Positions 1 to 8,004 are shown, counted from the first letter of the stretch. The stretch is DNA of 30,282 nucleotides from CAYFVR01 sp046541515 (GCA_046541515.1 JBKHDD010000039.1:1-30282), one strand, 5' to 3'. The notes: generated by a model not told the origin, from the sequence alone. Program-made: numbers and translations.

Positions 1-594
1 GAAATCGGCCAGCAGCTTCCGGGCGGTGTCCTCCAGATGATAATACCGCTCCTTAACCTGGGTGGGGTCGTGGGGCGGAACGCCGTGGACCCGAATGCGC
101 TGGATTTCCTGATCGATTTCGTCTCGGCGCTGCTGGAGAACGGCGATCCGGGCCTCGGGATCGGCCTCGGTGCGGAGCACGATGTCCCGCAGCAGCTCGA
201 AAATGGCCAGCAGGCGCGATTCGGTGCCGACGAACTGTTGGGCCTTGAGGCTTTCCAGCCACTCCACGGCTTTCTCGGCGGCGGGCGTCACGTCCACCTG
301 GGGCTCGTCGTCGAAATCGGTGTAGTATTTCCGCAGAAACGCGGTCTCCCCGGCGGCCCAATCTTCGAGATAATCCCGGGCGGCGCGGGGATAGAGGGAT
401 TCCCCTCGGATCTCCCGCAAATGAAACAAGTAATCCTCCAGCAGCGACCGGGCGTCCGAAAACGGCAACGACCGCTTGCCGGGCAGAATGAACGCCTTCC
501 GCAAAAAGCTGACGATCAGCGGCATGTGGTCCGCGTTCAACAACCGGAGCGTGGCGTGCGTCTGCTTGAGTTTTTCGAGGGTGTCGTGGTCCAT
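1..594 (-). CDS. jetA: Wadjet JetA-like protein (DUF3375), N-terminal part, runs off the window
   Basis: The minus strand is open from an ATG at 594 to base 1 (198 codons, no stop), so the gene continues past the left edge. The translation begins MDHDTLEKLKQTHATLRLLN and contains DHMPLIVSFLRKAF, DYLEDWA, FLRKYYTD, EKAVEWLESL and FVGTESRLLAIFELLRDIV. I recognise these as the conserved N-terminal pattern of DUF3375 (PF11855). DUF3375 proteins are the JetA subunit of type I Wadjet, a kleisin-like partner of the SMC-like JetC, in a complex that restricts plasmids. JetA is usually followed by jetB, jetC and jetD; here those would lie left of base 1 and cannot be seen. A GGAG motif sits 5 bases ahead of the ATG. 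Family assignment is from recalled sequence similarity; membership of a complete Wadjet system is inference. Confidence 0.88.
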   Translation of the reverse strand, partial: MDHDTLEKLKQTHATLRLLNADHMPLIVSFLRKAFILPGKRSLPFSDARSLLEDYLFHLREIRGESLYPRAARDYLEDWAAGETAFLRKYYTDFDDEPQVDVTPAAEKAVEWLESLKAQQFVGTESRLLAIFELLRDIVLRTEADPEARIAVLQQRRDEIDQEIQRIRVHGVPPHDPTQVKERYYHLEDTARKLLADF

Positions 595-816
595 GGGGCT
601 CCGATGTTGGGGCGGCGTGGTTTGGCTTGAAAGCCGGGCGCCGATCCGGGAATTGGATGGAATCCCGGACGCGGAAATCCCAAACGGTGGAACCGGGAAA
701 AACCGATTCCACAACCGATTGGGAATGGCGCCCATGGTATCGAAGTTTTGGGGAGAGGGAAAGTGGGAGGGTCGGTCGAAGGTTGGTTTTCAGGAATGGA
801 GGATATGAACGTTCAG
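595..816. other. intergenic region upstream of jetA
   Basis: About 220 bp with no convincing gene; the open frames crossing it are shadows of jetA codon structure. It holds an imperfect inverted repeat (CCGGGAATT ... GAATCCCGG near 645-670). It presumably carries the promoter or leader of the jetA operon, but I see no clear -35/-10 pair. Confidence 0.4.
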
Positions 817-1038
817 TCAATCAAATTTTTCATCATAGATGAATTGGGCGCCTTCGGGTCCGCTAACGATCGAAGGCTCTTCGCAATCCTCCTCTGGCTC
901 GGGCACCATGTAATGAATCTCGCCGTCGATCCAAACCGGAATTTTCATGTTGTTGCGCCGCGCCTTTTCTCGCGCTTTACGGGCGGCGCGTTTCAGGGCT
1001 TGGAAAGCGAGCATGTTAATTGATTTATTGCTTTCCAT
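817..1038 (-). CDS. small antitoxin-like protein paired with the zeta-type kinase
   Basis: A 73-residue protein starting MESNKSINMLAFQALKRAAR. The ATG at 1038 is preferred over the in-frame ATG at 1059 because AGGAGAAAAGG lies directly ahead of it. The N-terminal half is strongly basic (about residues 15-32), the middle has an IPVWIDGEIHYM segment and the tail is acidic, ending in IYDEKFD. Small proteins with a basic helix followed by a 'pvWxDGkI' segment commonly sit beside zeta-toxin-like kinases. The gene overlaps the 3' end of the kinase gene by 14 bp, so the two are probably translationally coupled. Its function as an antitoxin is inferred from size, coupling and position; I do not assign a named family. 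Confidence 0.6.
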   Translation of the reverse strand: MESNKSINMLAFQALKRAARKAREKARRNNMKIPVWIDGEIHYMVPEPEEDCEEPSIVSGPEGAQFIYDEKFD

Positions 1039-1558
1039 CCTTTTCTCCTGATTGTTCAATGATTTTGGACAATTCCCCGGATGTATCGAAGACGATCCAT
1101 GAATCGGCCAAATTTTTGTAGATATTTTGAAAATTATCCCAACTTTTCTGGAATCGACGCCGAATCACCGCTTCCGGAACGTCGTGGCCGCCCATGGAAA
1201 CCCGATGTCTTACGCGATTTACGGCAAATTCAGCGGTGGGAAGTTTGAGGTAAAACATCATGATCTGGTATCCCATCTCCCGCCATTTTGTGATCTTGGC
1301 AACATACCCTTGGCCGCTGAAGGTCGTTTCAAACGCGAAAGATTCTTTCCTCCGAACGCAATCGTCAATCTGGCGGAGCATCATCCTTCCCGCCCTTATG
1401 GCCACTTTCTCCGGCTGAAAAGGCGACAGCCCCCGAGCGATCAAATCCGCGTTGATGAACGTGAGGCATTCGGCCTCGATGGGGAGAAAATCGTAGGCGA
1501 AGGTGGTTTTCCCCGCGCCATTGGGACCTGCGATAATATAACACTTGGGGGGCATCAT
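1025..1558 (-). CDS. zeta-toxin-like P-loop kinase
   Basis: A protein of about 177 residues with a Walker A motif at the N-terminus (AGPNGAGKTT, residues 10-19), followed by FINADLIARGLSP, where the Asp matches the catalytic position of zeta toxins, and FAFETTFSG. This order is that of the zeta toxin/AAA_33 family (PF06414-like). Characterised zeta toxins phosphorylate UDP-N-acetylglucosamine and block cell-wall synthesis. The frame opens at an ATG at 1606, but that start lacks a ribosome site and adds 16 residues ahead of the MMPPKCYIIAG start typical of the family, so 1558 (or 1555) is chosen. The downstream antitoxin-like ORF overlaps by 14 bp. Small zeta-like kinases without a proven toxic role also exist, so 'toxin' is an inference. 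Confidence 0.75.
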   Translation of the reverse strand: MMPPKCYIIAGPNGAGKTTFAYDFLPIEAECLTFINADLIARGLSPFQPEKVAIRAGRMMLRQIDDCVRRKESFAFETTFSGQGYVAKITKWREMGYQIMMFYLKLPTAEFAVNRVRHRVSMGGHDVPEAVIRRRFQKSWDNFQNIYKNLADSWIVFDTSGELSKIIEQSGEKDGKQ

Positions 1559-1678
1559 TTCACCCATTGCCGGTGGGTATCCGACGCCCCCCAACCAAAA
1601 TTTCATGAAAGCGCTTTGTGAAAAAATTCCAATACACCGCTACCGAACACCGGAACAAGGATTGAAGTGTACTCGCCA

Positions 1679-3634
1679 TCAATTCAAAATCGCCCGCAAA
1701 AAACACCCCCCTCCCCCACCGTCATCCTCCGAATCATCCGGAAACGGCTCCGGCTCCGGCAACAAATCCTCCGTCGCGGCATCCAGGGCCAAATCGGCGT
1801 TCACCCGTCCGCCGGAGCGCACCCGCCCGTCCAGCCCCGGCAGCAAGTCCACCCCGTTCAGCACCGCGTTTTTCACTTCCAGGTGGCTCAACGCCGGCCG
1901 GTGGGACCAGACCAGCCCCGCCACCCCGGCCACCACCGGCGCGGCCATGGAGGTGCCGCTTTTAAAATCGTACTCGTCGCCCGTAAATTCCCACTGAATG
2001 CCCGTCAGCACGATATCGTCGATGGCCACGCCGTCAAAGGTAATGCTTTCGTCCGTCTCCAGCCGAAACCGCAGGTAAAACGGTCCGCCCAGATCCTGGT
2101 CGCTCTCCCAGGCCAGAATCCGTTCCACCCCGGAGGAAAAGCCGGTCAAAAATCCGGTAACCGGAAACTCGGTGGAAAAATTGATCCCGTCGGTGGAGCC
2201 CTCCACCACCAGAAAATCGAAATCCTCCTCCAGCTCGAAGGCGGTCCGGAACTGGATGTGCAGCCCCCGGTAGCCCTCCGCGTCGATGGCGTTCCGGGTT
2301 TCGATGTAGGTGTTCTCGTTGTTGTCGTATTCGCCCACCGAATCCAGCGCCACCCTGGAGCCGAAACGCGGGTCGAAGGCCACCGACCACTCCCGAGACG
2401 TGCCGCCCTGCTTCCAGCGGAACAGGCCCGATTCAAAATCCTCGAAAAAAAGCGTCTCCCGTTCCGGCGGAATGGTGCTGAAAATGTTGAAGCCGCTGTT
2501 TCCCCCCGGCGCGGCCACGTCCACAGAAACGGCGCCAAAATTGGAATAGGAAGATAATCGGTCCCGCTCGTCGGTGGCGGCCACGCTGATGATGTTGGGC
2601 AGATCGTAGGCCGCCGGATAGGACGGATTCTGGTCGATGTTCCGGGACTCGTTTCCCGCCGCGCAGACCACCAGCGCCCCGGCCCGATCCGCGATGGAAA
2701 TCGCCTCGAACTGGGCCTGGCTGAAGCTCGATCCGCCAAAGCTGCAATTGATGATCCGGGCGCCGTTGGCCACCGCGTATTCCAGGGCGGCGGCAATGTT
2801 GAAATTCTGGATCAGCGCGTCGAAAAACGAGCTGCTCTCGAACAGATCGAAAACCTGAAGGGCCATCACCCGCCCCCGCCACATCACGCCGGTGATCCCC
2901 TGGCCGTTGTCGCCCCGGGCCGCGATGGTCCCGGCCACGTGGGTGCCGTGGCCGTCCCCGGCCAAGTCCCGGGAATAGTCGGACGGATTCGCGTCGTCGT
3001 TCACGAAATCCCAGCCGTGCACGTCGTCCACGTAGCCGTTGCCGTCGTCGTCCAAACCGTTGCCGGGAATCTCCCGGGCGTTGGTCCAAACGTTGCCTGC
3101 CAGATCGGGGTGTTCGAAGGCCACGCCGGAGTCGATCACCGCAATAATCATCCCGGGATCGCCCGTCTCCCGGTCCCAGGCCGCCGGGGCCGAGATGTCC
3201 GCCCCCGGGGTCCCCACAAAGCCTTTCACCACCTGTCCCCGGTTTTCCAGAAACCAGAGTTCGCCAAACAGCGGATCGTTGGGCACGGCGTGGGGCTGGT
3301 ACAGATAATTGGGCTCGGCGAAGTCAATTTCCGGTTCCGCCGAAAGCGCCTCCACCGCCGCTTCCAAAGAAACGCCTTCGGGCAGTTGCCACCGCTCCAG
3401 CCCGCCGGGGGTGGCCCGCAGCCGGATCCCCGCAAACGCTTCACGGATTTCCGCCTTCCGCGCCTCGTCCACCCCGGGTTGGAATTTCACCACCAGCTCC
3501 CCGGGCATCCGCTCCGGCCTCTTGGCCGGTTTCGATGGGGAAAAAGCGTCTTGGGCCAATCCGGGAGCGGCCATCAGCAAAACCGCCCCCAGCAACGAAA
3601 AGACCGACGCCGGACCGATCCGGAAAACACGCAT
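1679..3634 (-). CDS. secreted subtilisin-like (S8) serine protease with a domain inserted before the catalytic Ser
   Basis: A 651-residue protein with a signal peptide (residues 1-27, cleavage after PGLA) and a Fervidolysin-type propeptide (about 45-112). The S8 triad is visible: Asp168 in AVIDSGV, His229 in DGHGTHVAGT and Ser562 in SGTSMAAPVVAG, with the oxyanion Asn328 in CAAGNES. Between Asn328 and Ser562 there is an inserted module of about 155 residues (393-548) that begins FFEDFESGLFRWKQGG and reads like a beta-sandwich (MAM/jelly-roll) domain. The C-terminus has an acidic stretch and then GGGGGC plus only seven residues, resembling the start of the glycine-Cys tails seen in deltaproteobacterial secreted proteins but cut short. 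A GGAAGGGGG site precedes the ATG, which shares one base with the upstream diguanylate cyclase stop (TAATG), so it belongs to the signalling operon. Confidence 0.9.
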   Translation of the reverse strand: MRVFRIGPASVFSLLGAVLLMAAPGLAQDAFSPSKPAKRPERMPGELVVKFQPGVDEARKAEIREAFAGIRLRATPGGLERWQLPEGVSLEAAVEALSAEPEIDFAEPNYLYQPHAVPNDPLFGELWFLENRGQVVKGFVGTPGADISAPAAWDRETGDPGMIIAVIDSGVAFEHPDLAGNVWTNAREIPGNGLDDDGNGYVDDVHGWDFVNDDANPSDYSRDLAGDGHGTHVAGTIAARGDNGQGITGVMWRGRVMALQVFDLFESSSFFDALIQNFNIAAALEYAVANGARIINCSFGGSSFSQAQFEAISIADRAGALVVCAAGNESRNIDQNPSYPAAYDLPNIISVAATDERDRLSSYSNFGAVSVDVAAPGGNSGFNIFSTIPPERETLFFEDFESGLFRWKQGGTSREWSVAFDPRFGSRVALDSVGEYDNNENTYIETRNAIDAEGYRGLHIQFRTAFELEEDFDFLVVEGSTDGINFSTEFPVTGFLTGFSSGVERILAWESDQDLGGPFYLRFRLETDESITFDGVAIDDIVLTGIQWEFTGDEYDFKSGTSMAAPVVAGVAGLVWSHRPALSHLEVKNAVLNGVDLLPGLDGRVRSGGRVNADLALDAATEDLLPEPEPFPDDSEDDGGGGGCFLRAILN

Positions 3635-5046
3635 TATGAACCCCCTTCCAAGTTGTCTTCTTCGCCGGTTTCGGCCGCCGTTCCGCCGAAATCCTCGTCG
3701 CTGGACGCCCGCACGGCGTCCTTGCCGCCCGCCTTCACGTCGAACATGGCCTTGTCGGCCAAGGCCAGCAGGCCCCGCACGTCGTTGGCGTCTTCCGGGA
3801 AGCTGGCCACGCCAAAGCTGGCCCGGATGAAAATCTGGTGGCCGTGCTCGGTCAGGTAGGCGGTCTGGCGAATGCGGGTGCGGATGTCCTCGGCCTTCTG
3901 GATGGCCTCTTCCTTGTCGAAATCCGGCAGCACCACCACGAACTCGTCTCCGCCGTAGGCCACGCCGAAGGCCGGCTCCGTCAGGCTGGACTGGATGGTG
4001 GCCGCCATCTCCTGGAGCGTCTGGCTGCCCTTCAGGTGGCCGTAGGTGTCCACCACCCGCTTGAAATTGTCCACGTCCATGAAAATCAGGGAAAACACCA
4101 GCTCCTCCTCGGCGCTCACCGTCACCAGGCGCTCCAAGGCCGTGTAGAGGTAGCGGGTGTTGTACAGCCCGGTCAGATTGTCGTGGGTGGCCTGGTGGCG
4201 AAACTTCTCCCGGCTGCGGCGCAGCTTCTCCTCGGCCTTCTTTCGGGCGGTCTGATCCATGGCCACGCCCTCCACGATCCGTCCGATGCCCTCTTCCTCG
4301 GCGAGCCGGGCGTTGACCACCAGCCAGGCGGCCGCTCCGTCCCGCCGCCGAACCTTCAGCTCAAAATCGGAGAGGAAGCCGTCCCGCTCCAGCCGTTCCA
4401 GCATGTCGTTGCGGTCCTCCGGCCGGTCGTAAAACGCCTGGGAGACGTCCTCCACCGCCATCAATTCCTCCGCCGCCTCGTATCCCAGAATCCGGGCGAA
4501 GGCCGGGTTGAAGCTGACCATCCGCCCCTCCAACGTGGTCTGAAACATCCCCTGGAGCGCGTTTTCGTACATGCTCCGGTACCGCTGTTCGGCCGCCCGC
4601 CGCTCATGAATCTCCTCCTGCAGCCGTCGATTCATGGCCCGCATGGTCTTGTGGGTCCGGTAAAGGGTTAAATGGGTCCGCACCCGGGCCAGCAGCTCCG
4701 TCTCCTTTACCGGCTTCATCACGTAATCCTGCGCGCCCACCTCGAAGCCCTGGACCACGCTTTCGGTGTCGGTCTTGGCGGTCAGAAACAGCACCGGCAC
4801 CTCCCGAAGGATCGGATCGGCCTTGAGCCGCCGACAGACTTCGAAGCCGTCCATGCCGGGCATCATGATGTCCAGCAGAATCAGGTCCAGAGACGCGGAG
4901 GCCGTCAGGTCCAGCGCTTTCTCTCCGCTCTGGGCGAAGGCCAGGCTGTAGCCCTCCCCCTTCAGAATGTTGGCCACCAGCTGAATGTTTTTGGGCACGT
5001 CGTCGACGATCAGGATGGTCTCCCGATCGGGCTTCTCCTCAGCCAT
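3634..5046 (-). CDS. response regulator with REC, PAS and a non-canonical GGDEF domain
   Basis: A 470-residue cytoplasmic protein. The REC domain (10-125) has the acidic pair Asp15/Asp16, phosphoacceptor Asp59 (LILLDIMMPG) and Lys111. A coiled linker (130-155) leads to a PAS domain (about 155-270) and a GGDEF domain (285-450) with an intact GGDEF signature at 365-369. In the preceding motif the usual FKxxNDxxGH reads FKRVVDTYGH, so the guanine-contacting Asn (Asn335 in PleD) is Val332. No RxxD inhibitory site lies ahead of GGDEF. It may make cyclic-di-GMP poorly, bind GTP, or belong to a divergent active subfamily. AAGGAG precedes the ATG, which overlaps the histidine kinase gene by 8 bp. The kinase is the expected phosphate donor. 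Confidence 0.9.
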   Translation of the reverse strand: MAEEKPDRETILIVDDVPKNIQLVANILKGEGYSLAFAQSGEKALDLTASASLDLILLDIMMPGMDGFEVCRRLKADPILREVPVLFLTAKTDTESVVQGFEVGAQDYVMKPVKETELLARVRTHLTLYRTHKTMRAMNRRLQEEIHERRAAEQRYRSMYENALQGMFQTTLEGRMVSFNPAFARILGYEAAEELMAVEDVSQAFYDRPEDRNDMLERLERDGFLSDFELKVRRRDGAAAWLVVNARLAEEEGIGRIVEGVAMDQTARKKAEEKLRRSREKFRHQATHDNLTGLYNTRYLYTALERLVTVSAEEELVFSLIFMDVDNFKRVVDTYGHLKGSQTLQEMAATIQSSLTEPAFGVAYGGDEFVVVLPDFDKEEAIQKAEDIRTRIRQTAYLTEHGHQIFIRASFGVASFPEDANDVRGLLALADKAMFDVKAGGKDAVRASSDEDFGGTAAETGEEDNLEGGS

Positions 5047-7366
5047 GCTCGATCTCCTTCTCGGCGTCCCGCTCCAGGGACCGAACCCGTTCCACCAAAT
5101 CGGGAAAGCCGTCCAGGGTCCGGTTCATCCGCTCGATGTCGAAGCTGGCGGCCTGGTTTCCCAGATCGGTCCCGTACCGCCGCACCGCCTCCAGTTGAAA
5201 TTCCTCGCCCAGGGCCTCGATCCGCTCCCCGAAATCGGCGATGTCGTCGAAAAAGCCGGTCCGCTGGGCCTTTTCCCACAACGGCCGAAACTCCGCGTCC
5301 AGCCGGGCCACCAGCTCCGACACCCGTTCGCAGGCTTCGGGCGGCGGGGGCGTCAGCGGCGGCCGATCGGGGCCGTTCTCCGCCCCCTCCTCGTTCTCCG
5401 CCGCGTCGCTGCGCCTTCGGTAGGGGATGAAATGGGAGAGCCGCCGGACCAGGTCGGCCCGCTGAAACGGCTTGGTCAAAAGCCCGTCGAAGCCGCAACT
5501 CATGATCCGCTCCTGGTCGGATTTCATCCCGGAGGCCGTAATGGCGATGATGGGGATGTCCCGAACGGCCGGATCCTGTCGAATGCGCAGGGTGGCGTCG
5601 CACCCGTCCATCACCGGCATTCGGATGTCCATCAAAATCAGGTCGGGCCGCTCCTTCTGGGCAAGGATCACCGCCTGCTCTCCGTTCTCCGCCTCCAAAA
5701 TCCGGAAATCGGCCGCGGGGAAGAAGGCGCGGACCAGGTTCCGGTTGGCCTTGATGTCGTCCACCACCAGGATGACGGCCGGTTCGAATTCGATGTCCTC
5801 GGGTTCGTTTTCCGGGGCCACGTAAGGCGTCGATTTCACCTGGGCCGTGCCCCGGGTTACGCCGGGCAGCAGAATCTCGAAACGGGTGCCGGCGTCCACC
5901 TCGCTTTCCACCCGGATTTCGCCGCCCATCATCTCCACCAGCCGCTTGGTGATGGTGAGTCCCAGGCCGGTGCCGCCGTATTTTTTGGTGCTCTGGCCGT
6001 TCTGCTGGCCAAAGGCCTCGAAAATCTTCTCCTGGGACGAGGTCGGAATCCCGATCCCGGTGTCCTCCACCGCCAGCATCAGGTCCACCTTCCCCGGGGA
6101 TTCGGGCCGGTCGGCCTTTCGAGCCGACAGTCGGATGTGCCCCTGGTCGGTGAATTTCACCGCGTTGCCCATCAGATTGAAGATGATCTGCCGGATGCGC
6201 ACCTCGTCCATCAGCAGGCTTTCGGGCACGTCCGGGGCGATTTCGGTGAGAAAATCGAGCCCTTTTTCCTTGAGGCGGAGCGAAAAAATCTCTCCGATCT
6301 CCTCGAACACCTTCTCCAGATTCACCGGCTCGTACTGCAACTCCATCTTCCGGGCCTCGATCTTGGAGAGGTCCAGAATGTCGTTGATGAGGGTCAACAG
6401 ACTTTTCCCGCTGGACCGGATGGAGGAAAGATAGCCCCGCAGCTCCTCGTCTTCCAGACGGCCGTGAAGGATTTCGGTGAAGCCCAGCACCGCGTTCATG
6501 GGCGTTCGGATTTCGTGGCTCATGTTGGCCAGAAATTCGCTTTTGGCCCGGTTGGCGGTTTCCGCCGTCTCCTTGGCCTGGCGAAGCGCCTCGTTGGCGT
6601 CCTGCAGTTCCGCCGTCCGGTCGATGACCAGATCCTCCAAATGCTCGCGGTGCGCCTTGAGTTCCCGCTCCTGGGACTGGATTTCCCGCAGCATTTCGTT
6701 GAAGCCGTCGATGAGCACGCCGATTTCGTCGTCGCTGGTTTTTCGGGCGCGGATGGAATAGTCCTTGTGGATGGAGATGGCCCGGGCAGTGTGGGCCAGG
6801 TCCAGGATGGGGGCGGAAATGATCCGTTGCAGGACGGAGGACAGCATCAGGGCCACCAGAAAGCCGAGCACGATGATCGCCAGCACGATGGCCATGTAGT
6901 TCCGTAGCTGGGCCCGCATGTCGCCCAGGTCGTGCTGGATGAAGACCGTTCCGATGATCTGCCGGTCCACCTGAATCCGTTGAAACAGGTACAGAAAGGC
7001 GCCCTCGAACCGGTGGCCGGTATCCTCCACCGGCGGCGCTTTCCAGTTCTCCGGAGCCTCGGGCGCACGGTAGGTGGCGAACACCTCGCCGTCGGGTCGG
7101 TAAATGCAAGCGTACAAAATGCCCGGATGGGCCCGGAAAGCCGAAAGATGGCGTTCGGCGGTGAGCCGGTCGTCAAAGGCCAGGGCCCCTTCGGAGTTCA
7201 TGCCCACCACCTGGGCCAAAGTGGAAAGATTTTCGGTCAGGTTGGTCCGGAAGGTGAGAAATTCCTGGGTGACGAAGGCCACCGAAGCCAGCAACAGGGT
7301 GATGCCGCTGGTGAGCATGATGATCAGAATGAGCTTGTGTTTGATGGAGGGTTTGATGAACCGCAC
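5039..7366 (-). CDS. hybrid sensor histidine kinase (CHASE8-like, HAMP, HisKA, HATPase, REC)
   Basis: A 775-residue membrane kinase. TM1 spans about 11-32, a periplasmic CHASE8-like domain 35-150 (LAQVVGMNSEGALAFDD and GILYACIYRPDG), TM2 about 157-178 and HAMP 179-232. After a coiled coil comes the H-box SHEIRTPMNAVLGF with phosphoacceptor His284, the N-box NLMGNAVKFT, G-boxes EDTGIGI and GGTGLGL, then a REC domain (530-650) with Asp580 (LILMDIRMPVMDG). The C-terminal 100 residues are helical but have no candidate HPt histidine. The start is GTG with GGAGGAGGAG ahead of it. It lies 3 bp after the YfiR gene and overlaps the GGDEF regulator. CHASE8 is also the periplasmic domain of YfiN, the partner of YfiR, which suggests that the neighbouring YfiR protein binds this kinase. 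Confidence 0.92.
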   Translation of the reverse strand: MRFIKPSIKHKLILIIMLTSGITLLLASVAFVTQEFLTFRTNLTENLSTLAQVVGMNSEGALAFDDRLTAERHLSAFRAHPGILYACIYRPDGEVFATYRAPEAPENWKAPPVEDTGHRFEGAFLYLFQRIQVDRQIIGTVFIQHDLGDMRAQLRNYMAIVLAIIVLGFLVALMLSSVLQRIISAPILDLAHTARAISIHKDYSIRARKTSDDEIGVLIDGFNEMLREIQSQERELKAHREHLEDLVIDRTAELQDANEALRQAKETAETANRAKSEFLANMSHEIRTPMNAVLGFTEILHGRLEDEELRGYLSSIRSSGKSLLTLINDILDLSKIEARKMELQYEPVNLEKVFEEIGEIFSLRLKEKGLDFLTEIAPDVPESLLMDEVRIRQIIFNLMGNAVKFTDQGHIRLSARKADRPESPGKVDLMLAVEDTGIGIPTSSQEKIFEAFGQQNGQSTKKYGGTGLGLTITKRLVEMMGGEIRVESEVDAGTRFEILLPGVTRGTAQVKSTPYVAPENEPEDIEFEPAVILVVDDIKANRNLVRAFFPAADFRILEAENGEQAVILAQKERPDLILMDIRMPVMDGCDATLRIRQDPAVRDIPIIAITASGMKSDQERIMSCGFDGLLTKPFQRADLVRRLSHFIPYRRRSDAAENEEGAENGPDRPPLTPPPPEACERVSELVARLDAEFRPLWEKAQRTGFFDDIADFGERIEALGEEFQLEAVRRYGTDLGNQAASFDIERMNRTLDGFPDLVERVRSLERDAEKEIEHG

Positions 7367-7369
7367 GGA

Positions 7370-7996
7370 TCACTCCTCCTCCGGCCGGGTTCGGGATGGG
7401 GACCGGGGGCAGGCTTCGGGGTCCTGAAGGATTTCGGCCGACATCAGAAGCTGGGAGCTGAATCGGATTTCGGCCCGGCCCGCGGCCGAAAGGTTGACCC
7501 CGAACCGAAGGTGATCTCCCTCCAGGAAAAAATGGATGATCCCGCACTGCTGGACGAATGCATCGCTCTCTCCGATGGTCAGCACCCCTTTTCTCCGAAC
7601 CGCGCCCATGGCCCGGGCCACCCGTTCCGGCGAGGCCATGCCCACGAATAGGACGTGACAGGCCGCGGCTTCGTCGGGCGCGAAACGGCGGACCAAAATG
7701 GGGCGACCCCGCACCAGTTTGTCCCGCAGGGAAAACAGCGCCTCGATGCCGGGCGGCTCGCCGGCCACACAAAGAATCAACGGGCTCTCGGGCCGCTCGA
7801 AGGCCCCGTCGGGCCAGTGGGTAAACCGGACGAAATGGTAGACGAAGGCGGCCTTCACCCGGTATTCGGCCCCCTCCAGCGCGTCGGTTTCCTGGGCGGC
7901 GGCTTCCGGAAAAAGCGGCGAAAAGGTCGCGGCCATGAACAGGATCAGGGCCAGGGCCGGCGGCCGGAGATGTCGGAAAGGCGATTGGACGATCAC
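7370..7996 (-). CDS. YfiR-family periplasmic protein (DUF4154)
   Basis: A 208-residue exported protein with a signal peptide ending near residue 35. It carries the YfiR/HmsC family pattern (PF13689): YRVKAAFVYHFVRFTHWPD, PLILCVAGEPP, CHVLFVGM, VLTIGESDAFVQQCGIIHFF and GVNLSAAGRAEIRFSSQLL. In Pseudomonas, YfiR is a periplasmic inhibitor of the cyclic-di-GMP synthase YfiN. Several cysteines (in LILCV, AACHV and QQCGI) could form the redox-sensitive disulfides known in YfiR. The start is GTG with GAGG ahead of it, 8 bp after the TonB receptor stop and 3 bp before the kinase. Its likely role is to relay the state of the outer-membrane receptor to the periplasmic domain of the kinase. Confidence 0.88.
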   Translation of the reverse strand: MIVQSPFRHLRPPALALILFMAATFSPLFPEAAAQETDALEGAEYRVKAAFVYHFVRFTHWPDGAFERPESPLILCVAGEPPGIEALFSLRDKLVRGRPILVRRFAPDEAAACHVLFVGMASPERVARAMGAVRRKGVLTIGESDAFVQQCGIIHFFLEGDHLRFGVNLSAAGRAEIRFSSQLLMSAEILQDPEACPRSPSRTRPEEE

Positions 7997-8004
7997 GGGG
8001 GACC

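Noticed and set aside
37..630. 197-codon plus-strand frame over jetA
   Set aside because: Antisense to jetA, whose translation matches DUF3375 from its first residue.
53..820. 255-codon minus-strand frame overlapping jetA
   Set aside because: It is out of frame with the DUF3375 match, Arg-rich and low-complexity.
4985..6907. Long plus-strand frame (640 codons) opposite the hybrid kinase
   Set aside because: The kinase motifs on the minus strand explain the region; the product of this frame has no recognisable domain.
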